Shown here: in pieces, positions 22,503 through 31,622 of the stretch
How the letters are laid out: each line of letters begins with the position of its first letter
Position numbering within the stretch: the stretch's first letter is position 1
Source of the DNA: Sphingobacteriaceae bacterium
Lineage (GTDB): Bacteria; Bacteroidota; Bacteroidia; B-17B0; Aurantibacillaceae
Direction of reading: 5' to 3'
NCBI GenBank assembly: GCA_023251775.1
Contig: JAHEYC010000001.1
Location: 1 to 64,000, forward strand
DNA length: 64,000 nt
Program-made: the position numbers and the translations under genes
Notes under the pieces: generated by a model
Told to the model about the DNA's origin: nothing
What the model saw: the letters and a program-made list of their open reading frames with translations, nothing else
The model's database searches: none

Positions 22503-24458
22503 TCATACTTTGATACCAATGATCAAAATATCATCCACCTGCTCAAGCGAACCCTGCCATGTTTCCATTGTTTGAGAAAGTAATTTCCTTTGTTCGAACA
22601 TGGGTAAGTGATGATTCGCTAATAATAACTCTTCAAGCGCTTTGTATTTGAATTTTTTTCCTTTCGGTCCGCCAAACTGATCGGCGTATCCATCGGTGAA
22701 TGTATATATTAGGTCGCCGATTTGCAGATCTACACGTTGTTTTGTGAACGGTGTAGAATCGTTCGGCGATTTTCCAACAGGCATTTTATCGGCGGTATTG
22801 ATCATTAGTTTTCCATCTCTTATAATATAGAATGAATTATTTGCAGCGGCATATTCCAATTTTTTATTTTTTAGATCAAAACAACATAAGGTGCAATCCA
22901 TTCCGTCTTGCGACTCTTCGTTACCTTCTGAATTCAAGGTTAAAATAATGGACTGCCGAACAGAATTCAATATTTCATCAGGATGCACAATTTTCTTTTC
23001 CGTTGTGATCTCATTTAAAAACGAAATGTTGAGTAAACTCATGAACGCACCGGGAACTCCGTGTCCTGTACAGTCGGCTGTACATAACAAGAATTTATCT
23101 TCGATCTTATGCGCCCAATAAAAATCGCCACTCACAATGTCCTTTGGTTTATACAATACAAAATGTTCCTTTAGATTATTCGTTAGTAATTGATCGCCGG
23201 CTAAAAGTGCGCCTTGAATTCTTTTGGCATAACGGATAGAGTCAATGATCTCTTTTTCTCTTTCTTCGACCAGTTTCTTTTGTTCCGAAATTACTTTGTT
23301 ACTTTTTTTCTTTTGATCATAGGCCCGAAACGAAATAATAAATAAAACCAATACGCCTGCAATAATAGCTAACAAATAGTTTCTCTGTTTACTTTTTGCG
23401 CTCAATTCAAGATCCTTAGCTTTTAGTTCATTTTCTTTATTCGATATATCATACTTAACTTCCATTTCCATCATTTTCCCTTCTACATTACGTTGAACAA
23501 TGGAATCATTGAGGATAGTATATGATCTTTGATCCTGATATGCTTCTTTATAGCGCCCCAATTCATTATTTATTTTCGCCATGTTAAAATAACAATCACG
23601 CTCGATCACCAATATGAGTTGCTGTTGCGCCAATTTCAACGAACCTTTTGTTGCTTCCATGGCTTTGTCGTACGCTTTTGTTTCAATATATATTTCTCCT
23701 AATACAAATAAACAATTACACATGCCATGGTACTCGTTTATACCATTATATATATCAAACGATTCTTTTGCTCTTTTTTCGGATCCCTCATAATCCTTTT
23801 GTTTTAGTAATATCTCCGCAATTCCTAAATTCGCATTCGCCATGGCAGAAACACCGTTGGTTCTTTTATACATTTCAAGTGCTACATTAGCATACACCAA
23901 AGCGCTGTCATAATTTCCACTTTCTAAATGTGAAATGGAAATATTGTTGATCACGTTGGCTAATTCTTTGAAGTTACTGTTTGCAACATGATAGGCTCTA
24001 GTTAAATGATAATACCGTTGAGCCTCTTTGAATTTTTTTTGTTTACTCAATAAATTACCATACATATTATACGACCTTAAAAGATCTTCTTTCAATCCAT
24101 GCTCGCTCAAATACTTTTCATAATCATGGTAATAAGCAATAGCAGGGTCATAAGCTCCGCGGTAAAACAATAACGTAACGATCTGTAAATACAATTTTTT
24201 AACTCCATTTACATAGTTGATCTTTTTGGCAAGATCAAGTGCTGTTAAATTATGATCAAAATTCTCTTTTTCTCTTTTATAATCATAACATCTGGCCAAC
24301 TCAAAATACAAATTCACCTTGTTGCTATCATCCGCTGCTAAATTTATAAGACGAGTTAGAGAGTCGATCTTTGAAAGATCTTTTTGAGCATGGATCTTAT
24401 TGCTCCAACTAAAAAAAAATAAACTAAAAAAAACTATATGAAATAAAATGCGATTCAC
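22503..24458 (-). CDS. TPR sensor with SpoIIE/PP2C phosphatase, first gene of the run
   Basis: A predicted membrane phosphatase of 651 residues. Signal peptide (about 1-25, ending KIHAQ), TPR-like repeats, coiled coil, membrane helix near 362-380 (YLLAIIAGVLVLFII), second coiled coil (LVEEREKEI) and SpoIIE domain from about 410 with KPKDIVSGDFYWAH, TADCTGHGVPGAF, FTDGYADQFGG and VDDILIIG. The start is GTG. Being first, it likely sets expression of the run; a terminator (24513-24541) separates it from gcvP, and a weak promoter match lies just upstream. Its phosphatase domain is almost the same as that of the 18348 gene. Confidence 0.88.
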   Translation of the reverse strand: MNRILFHIVFFSLFFFSWSNKIHAQKDLSKIDSLTRLINLAADDSNKVNLYFELARCYDYKREKENFDHNLTALDLAKKINYVNGVKKLYLQIVTLLFYRGAYDPAIAYYHDYEKYLSEHGLKEDLLRSYNMYGNLLSKQKKFKEAQRYYHLTRAYHVANSNFKELANVINNISISHLESGNYDSALVYANVALEMYKRTNGVSAMANANLGIAEILLKQKDYEGSEKRAKESFDIYNGINEYHGMCNCLFVLGEIYIETKAYDKAMEATKGSLKLAQQQLILVIERDCYFNMAKINNELGRYKEAYQDQRSYTILNDSIVQRNVEGKMMEMEVKYDISNKENELKAKDLELSAKSKQRNYLLAIIAGVLVLFIISFRAYDQKKKSNKVISEQKKLVEEREKEIIDSIRYAKRIQGALLAGDQLLTNNLKEHFVLYKPKDIVSGDFYWAHKIEDKFLLCTADCTGHGVPGAFMSLLNISFLNEITTEKKIVHPDEILNSVRQSIILTLNSEGNEESQDGMDCTLCCFDLKNKKLEYAAANNSFYIIRDGKLMINTADKMPVGKSPNDSTPFTKQRVDLQIGDLIYTFTDGYADQFGGPKGKKFKYKALEELLLANHHLPMFEQRKLLSQTMETWQGSLEQVDDILIIGIKV

Positions 24459-24486
24459 TTATGGTCTAAATACCATATAAATATAC

Positions 24487-24515
24487 CAAATATTAGGTAA
24501 TGATACCAAAACAAA
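24487..24515 (-). promoter_or_regulatory. Weak promoter match for the phosphatase run
   Basis: On the minus strand TTTG (24515-24512) is followed by 16 bases and TAATATTTG (24495-24487), a near match to TAnnTTTG with one extra base. A TGGT-N6-ACCA dyad (24462-24475) lies between it and the GTG start. The spacing is off consensus. Confidence 0.28.
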
Positions 24516-24541
24516 AAAGCCATCCTTTCGAATGGCTTTTT
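24513..24541 (-). terminator. Intrinsic terminator of gcvP
   Basis: AAAAAGCCAT and ATGGCTTTTT form a 10-bp stem with an 8-base loop, 18 bases after the gcvP stop. On the minus strand it ends in a T-run. The structure is nearly symmetrical, but only the minus strand carries a gene into it. Confidence 0.75.
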
Positions 24542-24558
24542 AATGATCTTTAAATAAA

Positions 24559-27417
24559 TTAAGCTTCTACAGCTTCATTCATATACGCTTCAATTGGCGC
24601 GCATGAACACACCAAGTTCCTGTCACCAAAAGCATTATCTACCCTACCAACACTTGGCCAAAATTTATTTGCTCTGACCCAATGTAAAGGATAAGCTGCT
24701 TTTTCGCGACCATACGGTTTATCATATTTATCCGATATGATCAATTTTGCGGTATGCGGTGCATTTTTAATAACGTTATTTGTTTTATCGGCTTTACCAT
24801 CTATCACCTCTTGAATTTCTTTTCTTATGGAGATCATGGCTTCACAAAAACGATCCAACTCTTCTTTACTTTCACTTTCGGTTGGTTCTATCATTAATGT
24901 ATCGTGAACTGGGAAAGAAACTGTTGGCGCATGAAAACCATAATCCATTAAACGTTTTGCAATATCGCCTACCTCAACCCCACTCGCCATTTTAAAATCG
25001 CTGCAATCCAATATCATTTCGTGTGCGCAACGGTCTTTTGATCCTGTGTAAAGAATTTTATAATGCTGCTTCAAAATATCTTTCATGTAGTTGGCATTCA
25101 AGATCGCCATTTCGGTTGCTGCTTTTACACCTTCGCTTCCTAACATTTTTACATAACCGTAACTGATCAATAAAATTAATGCGCTGCCATATGGTGCCGA
25201 ACTAACCGCGTGAATTCCTTTTTCAGTTCCTGTATTTACAACAGTATGCGTTGGTAAATACGGAACTAATTTTTCTACCATGCCAATTGGGCCCATGCCG
25301 GGACCGCCACCACCATGTGGAATTGCAAATGTTTTGTGTAAGTTCAAGTGACAAACATCGGCGCCAATATTTCCGGGCGATGTTAAACCAACTTGCGCAT
25401 TCATGTTAGCACCATCCATATAAACTAAACCACCATTATCGTGAATGATCTTTGTGATCTCGGTAATTCCTTCTTCGTATACACCGTGTGTACTTGGATA
25501 CGTGATCATGATGCAACTTAATTTTTCTTTATGTTGTTCTGCTTTTGCTTTTAGATCGGCCACATCCACATTTCCTTTACTATCACATTTTACAATGATG
25601 ATATCCATTCCTGCCATGGCAGCACTGGCAGGATTTGTTCCGTGAGCAGATTGCGGAATTAAAGCCACATTACGATGCGCGCCATTATTGGCAATATGAT
25701 ATTGACGGATCACCATCAAACCTGCATACTCACCTTGCGCACCCGAGTTTGGTTGGAAACTCATTTTTGCAAAGCCCGTGATATTACTTAGGTCTTTATC
25801 CAATGTATTGATCAATTCTAAATATCCAGCCGCTTGATCAAGAGGTACAAATGGATGAATACTGGCGTACTCAGGCCATGTTAATGGTAATAACTCGGAA
25901 GCTGCATTTAATTTCATTGTACAAGATCCTAAAGAGATCATAGAATGTACTAACGAAAGATCCTTATTTTCCAAACGTTTGATATAACGCATCATATCGC
26001 TTTCGCTGTGGAATGAATTAAAGGTTGGATGAGTTAAGTATTTCGATGTACGATTTACGACCGACGATTGAATGAGTTTTGAATTATTAATTGTGGTAAC
26101 CGCTTTTGCTCCAAATACGGAAAGAACATCATTGATGTCTTCGATCTCTACCGTTTGATCTAAAGAGATCCCAACATGTTTATCGTTGATCTTTCTGAAA
26201 TTAATTCCTTTTGCTTCTGCCGCAGAAATAATTTTTTTTGCATCACACGCAACAACAATGGTATCAAAATAAACTTTGGTATTTATTGTTAAGCCTGCTT
26301 TTTTTAATTCCTCGGCAACGGTGTTTGTTGCATTATGAACGCTTTGTGCAATAGCTTTTATTCCGTCTTGCCCATGATACACTGCATACATACTTGCCAT
26401 AATGGCCAATAATGCTTGCGCTGTACAAATATTGGATGTTGCTTTATCGCGTTTGATATGTTGCTCGCGAGTTTGCAATGCCATACGCAATGCTTGATTA
26501 CCTTCGCTATCGACACTCACACCAATGATACGACCGGGAATTAAACGTTTGTAATCTTCCTTGCAGGTAAAAAATGCAGCGTGCGGTCCGCCATATCCTA
26601 ACGGCACACCAAAGCGTTGTGAATTTCCATAAACAACATCAGCACCCCATTCTCCCGGAGGCGTTAGTAATGCAAGCGCTAAAAGATCAGAACCAACTGC
26701 GACCTGAATTTCTAAGGCTTTACATTTTTGTATGTATTTGCTATAGTTAACTGCTTCACCATTGATATCAGGATATTGAATTACCGAACCAAAATACGAT
26801 GCATCTAAATTTGTTGAATTGATATCACCAACAACCACTTCAATTCCTACAGGCGCTGAGCGTGTAATAATTACATCGATCACTTGAGGGAATAATGTAT
26901 TGCTTACAAATAATTTATTGGCATTTGTTTTTTGTTTTTCTTTACTACGATTGGAATGGAACATGAACACTGCTTCTGCAGCAGCTGTTGCTTCATCTAA
27001 TAAACTTGCGTTTGCAATTGGCATGGAAGTTAAGTCCATCACCATAGTTTGAAAATTCAAAATGGCTTCTAAACGTCCTTGCGCTATTTCCGCTTGATAA
27101 GGTGTGTATGCTGTATACCAACCCGGATTTTCTAATACGTTACGTTGAATAACAGCGGGTAATATATTATTATAATAGCCTAAGCCAATATAACTGCGAA
27201 ATACTTTATTCTTTTTTCCTAATGCGCGCAAATGTTTGTTGTACTGAAACTCACTCATAGCGGCTCCAATTTTAAGCGGCTCCTTTAAACGAATGTTTGG
27301 TGGAACAGTTTGATTTATTAATTCATCTACGCTTGAAACGCCGATCTTTTTCAGCATTTGTTTCACTTCATGTTCGCGCGGACCATTGTGGCGCGAAGCA
27401 AATTTGTCTGTGCTCAT
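24559..27417 (-). CDS. gcvP: Glycine dehydrogenase (decarboxylating), P-protein
   Basis: The pyridoxal-phosphate enzyme of the glycine cleavage system. It decarboxylates glycine and passes the aminomethyl group to the lipoyl arm of the H-protein. The length of about 952 residues fits the single-chain form. N-terminal features include FASRHNGP and the glycine-rich region GYYNNILPAVIQRN. The C-terminal half holds the PLP-lysine motif LHKTFAIPHGGGGPG near residue 690. I chose the ATG at 27417 (MSTDKF) rather than the TTG two codons earlier. The gene stands alone; gcvH and gcvT are not in the window. A promoter match lies at 27444-27474 and a terminator follows. No glycine riboswitch was seen. 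Confidence 0.96.
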   Translation of the reverse strand: MSTDKFASRHNGPREHEVKQMLKKIGVSSVDELINQTVPPNIRLKEPLKIGAAMSEFQYNKHLRALGKKNKVFRSYIGLGYYNNILPAVIQRNVLENPGWYTAYTPYQAEIAQGRLEAILNFQTMVMDLTSMPIANASLLDEATAAAEAVFMFHSNRSKEKQKTNANKLFVSNTLFPQVIDVIITRSAPVGIEVVVGDINSTNLDASYFGSVIQYPDINGEAVNYSKYIQKCKALEIQVAVGSDLLALALLTPPGEWGADVVYGNSQRFGVPLGYGGPHAAFFTCKEDYKRLIPGRIIGVSVDSEGNQALRMALQTREQHIKRDKATSNICTAQALLAIMASMYAVYHGQDGIKAIAQSVHNATNTVAEELKKAGLTINTKVYFDTIVVACDAKKIISAAEAKGINFRKINDKHVGISLDQTVEIEDINDVLSVFGAKAVTTINNSKLIQSSVVNRTSKYLTHPTFNSFHSESDMMRYIKRLENKDLSLVHSMISLGSCTMKLNAASELLPLTWPEYASIHPFVPLDQAAGYLELINTLDKDLSNITGFAKMSFQPNSGAQGEYAGLMVIRQYHIANNGAHRNVALIPQSAHGTNPASAAMAGMDIIIVKCDSKGNVDVADLKAKAEQHKEKLSCIMITYPSTHGVYEEGITEITKIIHDNGGLVYMDGANMNAQVGLTSPGNIGADVCHLNLHKTFAIPHGGGGPGMGPIGMVEKLVPYLPTHTVVNTGTEKGIHAVSSAPYGSALILLISYGYVKMLGSEGVKAATEMAILNANYMKDILKQHYKILYTGSKDRCAHEMILDCSDFKMASGVEVGDIAKRLMDYGFHAPTVSFPVHDTLMIEPTESESKEELDRFCEAMISIRKEIQEVIDGKADKTNNVIKNAPHTAKLIISDKYDKPYGREKAAYPLHWVRANKFWPSVGRVDNAFGDRNLVCSCAPIEAYMNEAVEA

Positions 27418-27443
27418 ACTCAAGGAATTTAAAAGTTGAACCT

Positions 27444-27474
27444 CAAATATAATAATTCCTAAGGGCTTTTGAAA
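27444..27474 (-). promoter_or_regulatory. Promoter of gcvP
   Basis: TATATTTG (27451-27444 on the minus strand) matches TAnnTTTG. With a 19-base spacer the -33 position reads TTTC, one base off TTTG. The leader to the ATG would be about 20 bases. Confidence 0.45.
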
Positions 27475-27530
27475 GCCAAAAATGGTTGAAAACAGGTTGA
27501 AAAGTGAGGATTTTAGGGGGTTTTAGAGGC

Positions 27531-27591
27531 AGAAACCACAGAGACGCCTTTGGCGCTTCACGGAGGTTACACAGAGGTCACAAAGAGTGGC
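27531..27591. repeat. Intergenic CACAGAG-type repeat
   Basis: A stretch of words like ACCACAGAGA, GAGGTTACACAGAGG and CACAAAGAG, with a small CGCC-ttt-GGCG hairpin inside. It resembles the element at 1-121. It lies between gcvP and the stop of the T9SS cargo gene. Confidence 0.5.
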
Positions 27592-27596
27592 TAAAC

Positions 27597-28517
27597 TTAT
27601 TCCTTTATGATCTTTTTCACGCCTAAAAATTGGCCCGAACTATAAAGACGAACAAAATATATGCCTTTAGTTAATTTCTCAAGGTTTACAATATATGACA
27701 TTTGACTTTTTGTTATGCTAACCAATACTTCTCTTCCGGCTAGGTCAAATATCCTTACTTCTATTTGCTCTCCTTTTTTAGAAGCGACATTTAAAATAGC
27801 GCCAACCGGATCGGGATAAAATTTATATTCGGGAATTTCGTGTTCCTCGATATTTGTAGGGTCGTAATTACATGTATTATATTGAGGTTTTTTGAAGAGC
27901 GGGAAATTATTATCCTGATAACACATTAACGTTCCATAAGGAGGGACATCCGTTATGCAATTATAATACGTAAGTAAGAATTGATTGAATCCACCAATTT
28001 TTTCAATGATAGTATCTTTCTGGAAAGAGATATTGTCTTGTACAACAATTCTCTTAAGATAGTTACTATTGATAGTTACGTGACCGGTATCAATTACGGT
28101 TACATATGGCCTTGGAAAACCGCAGTTTGTACTCGTACTTTGTGGAAGCATCGTAGGTCGCCATTTATTTCCAACAGATGCGTTAAAATTACAGATGGTA
28201 TCGAAAGCATTTGTGCTGGGATCATACAAATAATATACATTATTGTTTTCATACGTTCTAAAATCTAGTATGGTATATGTTCCAACTGGTGAAAACGGAA
28301 AAGGCGATACTCCCGTGAAAGTTCCAATAATTTGTTTACACACAATACTGTTTACAGTTACAGTTCCTGTATATTGCAATTCAGTTACTCCACTTTTATA
28401 TGAATTTATTTGTAGATAATTATTAAAATAATGCCATGTCGCACCGGGAGGGCACCACATTTGTGCTTTGCTTTGCGAACACAACACTATTAAAAATATC
28501 CACAGCGTTCTTTTCAC
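27597..28517 (-). CDS. Secreted protein with T9SS type A sorting tail
   Basis: A protein of 306 residues with a signal peptide (about 1-18, ending SKAQ). The middle (about 20-220) is beta-rich with several cysteines and resembles no enzyme I recognise. The C-terminal 75 residues match the Por secretion tail: FYPDPVGAILNV, then VRIFDLAGREV and a final KGIYFVRLYSSGQFLGVKKI. Such proteins cross the outer membrane by the type IX system and are often surface-attached. The start is GTG. A TCACAA-A-TTGTGA palindrome (28547-28559) lies 30 bases upstream. Confidence 0.82.
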   Translation of the reverse strand: MKRTLWIFLIVLCSQSKAQMWCPPGATWHYFNNYLQINSYKSGVTELQYTGTVTVNSIVCKQIIGTFTGVSPFPFSPVGTYTILDFRTYENNNVYYLYDPSTNAFDTICNFNASVGNKWRPTMLPQSTSTNCGFPRPYVTVIDTGHVTINSNYLKRIVVQDNISFQKDTIIEKIGGFNQFLLTYYNCITDVPPYGTLMCYQDNNFPLFKKPQYNTCNYDPTNIEEHEIPEYKFYPDPVGAILNVASKKGEQIEVRIFDLAGREVLVSITKSQMSYIVNLEKLTKGIYFVRLYSSGQFLGVKKIIKE

Positions 28518-28546
28518 TAATTAAATTTACAAAAAAATAGTGGGTA

Positions 28547-28559
28547 TCACAAATTGTGA
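28547..28559. promoter_or_regulatory. Short palindrome, possible operator
   Basis: TCACAA-A-TTGTGA is a perfect 6-bp inverted repeat around one base, 30 bases upstream of the T9SS cargo gene. It could be a regulator site for that gene. Short palindromes also occur by chance in AT-rich DNA. Confidence 0.25.
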
Positions 28560-28603
28560 CCTCTAACGGTATTCCAAAATAATAATTGAGTGCTGTTGAT
28601 CAT

Positions 28604-29656
28604 TTAACGCAAACCAGCATTAATTTCTTTTAATGCTTCGGAGCCGGGACAAAGATCTGCTTTGCCAAGTGAATTTAATGGTTTGTCGTTTGTTTGAAGC
28701 AAATGATGCAGATCATGACTATCCGGATCTACGTATAACAAACCTGTAAGGATCTCATTTTTTGCTTTTGCATTTAATACAGCGTTCATAGCTGATTGTC
28801 TATCTAACGGATCCCAATCTTCAGATAATTTATGTAATTCAATAATGGAACCATCATGCATTTTTACATGTTTGTGACTTCCTTTTCCATAATCTACACT
28901 AATTTCTTGCATTTGTGGAACAAAATCCATTGTGGCTGTTGCTTCAATATGTTCGCGAACGTAATCGTAAGATTTTGTTGAGCCCACATTATTATTGAAT
29001 GTTACACAAGGAGAAATAACATTTATAAATGCAAACCCCGGATGTTTCATGGCAGCTTTTACAAGAGGAACTAATTGAGCTTTATCGCCCGAAAAACTTT
29101 GCGCCACAAATGTTGCACCTAATTCAATAGCTAAACTTGCAAGATCGATGGACTCAAATAAATTTACATGACCTGTTTTATTTTTTGAACCTTCATCTGC
29201 AGTTGCCGAATCTTGTCCTTTAGTTAAACCATAACAACCATTATTCATCACCACATAAACCATGTTCAAATTACGACGGATCACATGAACAAATTGTCCC
29301 ATTCCAATAGAAGCTGTATCGCCATCACCTGAAACTCCAAAATAAATTAGATCTCTGTTCGCCATGTTTGCACCAGTAGCCACCGATGGCATACGACCAT
29401 GAACTGAATTAAATCCGTGTGAATTACTTAAAAAATACGCCGGCGTTTTTGATGAGCAACCAATACCCGAAAGTTTTGCCAAGCGGTGTGGTTCAATATT
29501 CATCTCATAACAACCTTGAATAATTGCTGCGCTAATAGAATCGTGTCCGCACCCTGCACATAATGTTGAAAGTGATCCTTCGTAATAATCAATGGTATAT
29601 CCTAATTTGTTCTTAGGTAATTCGGGATGTCGGAATGTGGGGCGAACGTAACTCAT
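28604..29656 (-). CDS. korB: 2-oxoacid:ferredoxin oxidoreductase beta subunit
   Basis: The thiamine diphosphate-binding subunit (350 residues) of a 2-oxoglutarate- or pyruvate-type ferredoxin oxidoreductase. The motif CAGCGHDSI near residue 33 and the ThDP/Mg region GDGDTASIGMGQF...NNGCYGLTKGQ (about 110-150) are clear. Together with KorA it decarboxylates a 2-oxoacid to the acyl-CoA and reduces ferredoxin. It lacks its own ferredoxin domain. The start is one base after the korA stop, so the genes are probably co-translated. 2-Oxoglutarate is the more likely substrate from the KorAB layout, but that is an inference. Confidence 0.92.
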   Translation of the reverse strand: MSYVRPTFRHPELPKNKLGYTIDYYEGSLSTLCAGCGHDSISAAIIQGCYEMNIEPHRLAKLSGIGCSSKTPAYFLSNSHGFNSVHGRMPSVATGANMANRDLIYFGVSGDGDTASIGMGQFVHVIRRNLNMVYVVMNNGCYGLTKGQDSATADEGSKNKTGHVNLFESIDLASLAIELGATFVAQSFSGDKAQLVPLVKAAMKHPGFAFINVISPCVTFNNNVGSTKSYDYVREHIEATATMDFVPQMQEISVDYGKGSHKHVKMHDGSIIELHKLSEDWDPLDRQSAMNAVLNAKAKNEILTGLLYVDPDSHDLHHLLQTNDKPLNSLGKADLCPGSEALKEINAGLR

Positions 29657-29657
29657 A

Positions 29658-31622
29658 TTATGCCTTTTTTAATTTTTTAGAACTTGATAAACTCTTTTCG
29701 ATCTGCATTAGGATATTATCGGCCGTGATCGGTAATCCGTTATAATTTAAAACAGAAATCAATTTAGCAGGATTCACTTGTAATTCTATCATTAATAAAC
29801 TCTTCATTTGTGCATCGCGATTTTGTTCGATCACAAAAATACGTTTGTGTGAATTAATAAAATCCTCAACTGTTTTATTGAACGGGAAAGCCTTTAAACG
29901 AATGGCGTCCACCGGTTTTCCTTGCTCTTTTAAAATATCCATTGCTTCTTCGGCTGCATATTGTGATGTTCCGAAAAATAAGATCCCATTTTCCGATACA
30001 TTTTTTTTGTGATACACTTGTGGTGCAGGCACCATTTTTTTTGCGGTGTCCCACTTTCTGATCAATCGATCCATATTGCGCTGATACGAACCGCTGTCTT
30101 CTGTGTAAACTGCATATTCATCTCTGGATGTTCCGCGCGTAAAGAATGAGCCTTTAGATGCATGAGTTCCCGGGATCGTACGATACGTAATGCCATCTTT
30201 ATCCACATCCAAGTAACGACCAAATTTTTCAATTTTCTCAAGTGCTGCTGCATCTAGAACTTTTCCGCGTTTGTATTCGCGTTTATCATCCCACACAAGC
30301 GGAGGTGTCATGTGATCATTCATTCCAAGATCAAGATCTGTCATGATAATAACCGGCGTTTGCAATCCTTCAGCCAGATCGAATGAATCGGCCGTTAGAT
30401 CAAAACACTCTTTTGGTGTTGAAGGAAAAAGCAACACGTGCTTTGTATCACCATGCGAAGCATACGCTCCTTCCAAAATATCTGATTGTTGTGTTCGTGT
30501 TGGCATTCCTGTAGATGGGCCAGTACGTTGCACATCCACTAACACAGTTGGTATCTCGGCAAAATATGCTAAACCTAAAAATTCATTCATCAACGATAAA
30601 CCCGGTCCGCTTGTTGCCGTAAAAGAGCGCGCTCCATTCCAGTTGGCACCTATCACCATTCCAATTGCAGCCAATTCATCTTCTGCTTGCACAATGGCCA
30701 CATTTTTTTTGCCGGTAACTTTATCCGTCCGGAATTCTTCGGCGAATTCGCTAAATCCTTCAACAACCGACGTAGATGGAGTAATTGGATACCATGCAGC
30801 AAATGTTGCACCTGCATAAACAGCACCTAATCCACACGCCGCGTTACCTTCCATCATGATCCAATCTTTTACAAGATCACGACGTTCAACACGAATATCT
30901 AAAGGGTATTTAAAGTTTGCTTTTACATAATCGATGCCTAATTGCAATGCTTTTATATTTGAGGGGATCAATTTTTCTTTTCCCTTGAACTGATCGGCCA
31001 ATAAACCTTCCACTTCTTTAAATTCAATATCTAATAAAGCAATTAATGCTCCAACGTAAACAATGTTCTTGAATAATTGGCGTTGACGCGCATCGGTGTA
31101 TGCCTCATTACACATGTGCATTAATGGAATACCAATATAATTAATATCAGCACGATGATATTGCGAATGCAAGGGCTTTGAACTGTCGAATAAAAAATAT
31201 CCGCCTTTTCTAACTGCAGCAACATCATTGAGCATACTTTGCGGATTAACTGCAACCATCAGATCAATTCCTTCGCGGCGACCCAAATATCCTTTTTCGC
31301 TAACTCTTACCTCATACCATGTTGGTAATCCTTGAATATTTGACGGGAAAATATTTTTTGGTGTGATAGGCACACCCATTCTAAAAATAGCTTTTGTAAA
31401 TAAAAAATTGGCGCTGGCAGAACCTGTTCCGTTAACATTAGCAAAGCGGATCACAAAATCATTCACTTTACTTTTGCTGATCACTTTTGAGTTAGCTTTC
31501 TTTTCAACCTTCTTCACAAGCTTCTTAGTAACTTTTTTACTCTTACTCGCCGTTTTGTTAGATCTCTTGACAACCTTCTTAACTACTTTCTTTTTTATTT
31601 TTTTCTTTAATGCTTTTGACAT
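29658..31622 (-). CDS. korA: 2-oxoacid:ferredoxin oxidoreductase gamma-alpha fusion
   Basis: A fused gamma (about 55-235) and alpha (about 245-640) subunit, 654 residues in all. The gamma part starts FVIRFANVNGTGSASANF and the alpha part shows GNAACGLGAVYAGATFAAWYPITPST. The fused form is common for KorA. The first 52 residues are odd: about half are Lys, in KKxxKK patterns, with no match to the family core. The codons vary (AAA and AAG mixed), as expected for real coding. A GTG codon at residue 53 could be an alternative start that would drop this tail. The ATG at 31622 overlaps the upstream stop by 16 bases. Confidence 0.92.
   Translation of the reverse strand: MSKALKKKIKKKVVKKVVKRSNKTASKSKKVTKKLVKKVEKKANSKVISKSKVNDFVIRFANVNGTGSASANFLFTKAIFRMGVPITPKNIFPSNIQGLPTWYEVRVSEKGYLGRREGIDLMVAVNPQSMLNDVAAVRKGGYFLFDSSKPLHSQYHRADINYIGIPLMHMCNEAYTDARQRQLFKNIVYVGALIALLDIEFKEVEGLLADQFKGKEKLIPSNIKALQLGIDYVKANFKYPLDIRVERRDLVKDWIMMEGNAACGLGAVYAGATFAAWYPITPSTSVVEGFSEFAEEFRTDKVTGKKNVAIVQAEDELAAIGMVIGANWNGARSFTATSGPGLSLMNEFLGLAYFAEIPTVLVDVQRTGPSTGMPTRTQQSDILEGAYASHGDTKHVLLFPSTPKECFDLTADSFDLAEGLQTPVIIMTDLDLGMNDHMTPPLVWDDKREYKRGKVLDAAALEKIEKFGRYLDVDKDGITYRTIPGTHASKGSFFTRGTSRDEYAVYTEDSGSYQRNMDRLIRKWDTAKKMVPAPQVYHKKNVSENGILFFGTSQYAAEEAMDILKEQGKPVDAIRLKAFPFNKTVEDFINSHKRIFVIEQNRDAQMKSLLMIELQVNPAKLISVLNYNGLPITADNILMQIEKSLSSSKKLKKA

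Noticed and set aside
27418-27596. Glycine riboswitch before gcvP
   Set aside because: The upstream region is short and holds a promoter and a CACAGAG repeat; no aptamer-like conserved core was seen.
30343-30819. 158-residue plus-strand ORF
   Set aside because: It lies antisense to the alpha part of korA and shows no recognisable motif.
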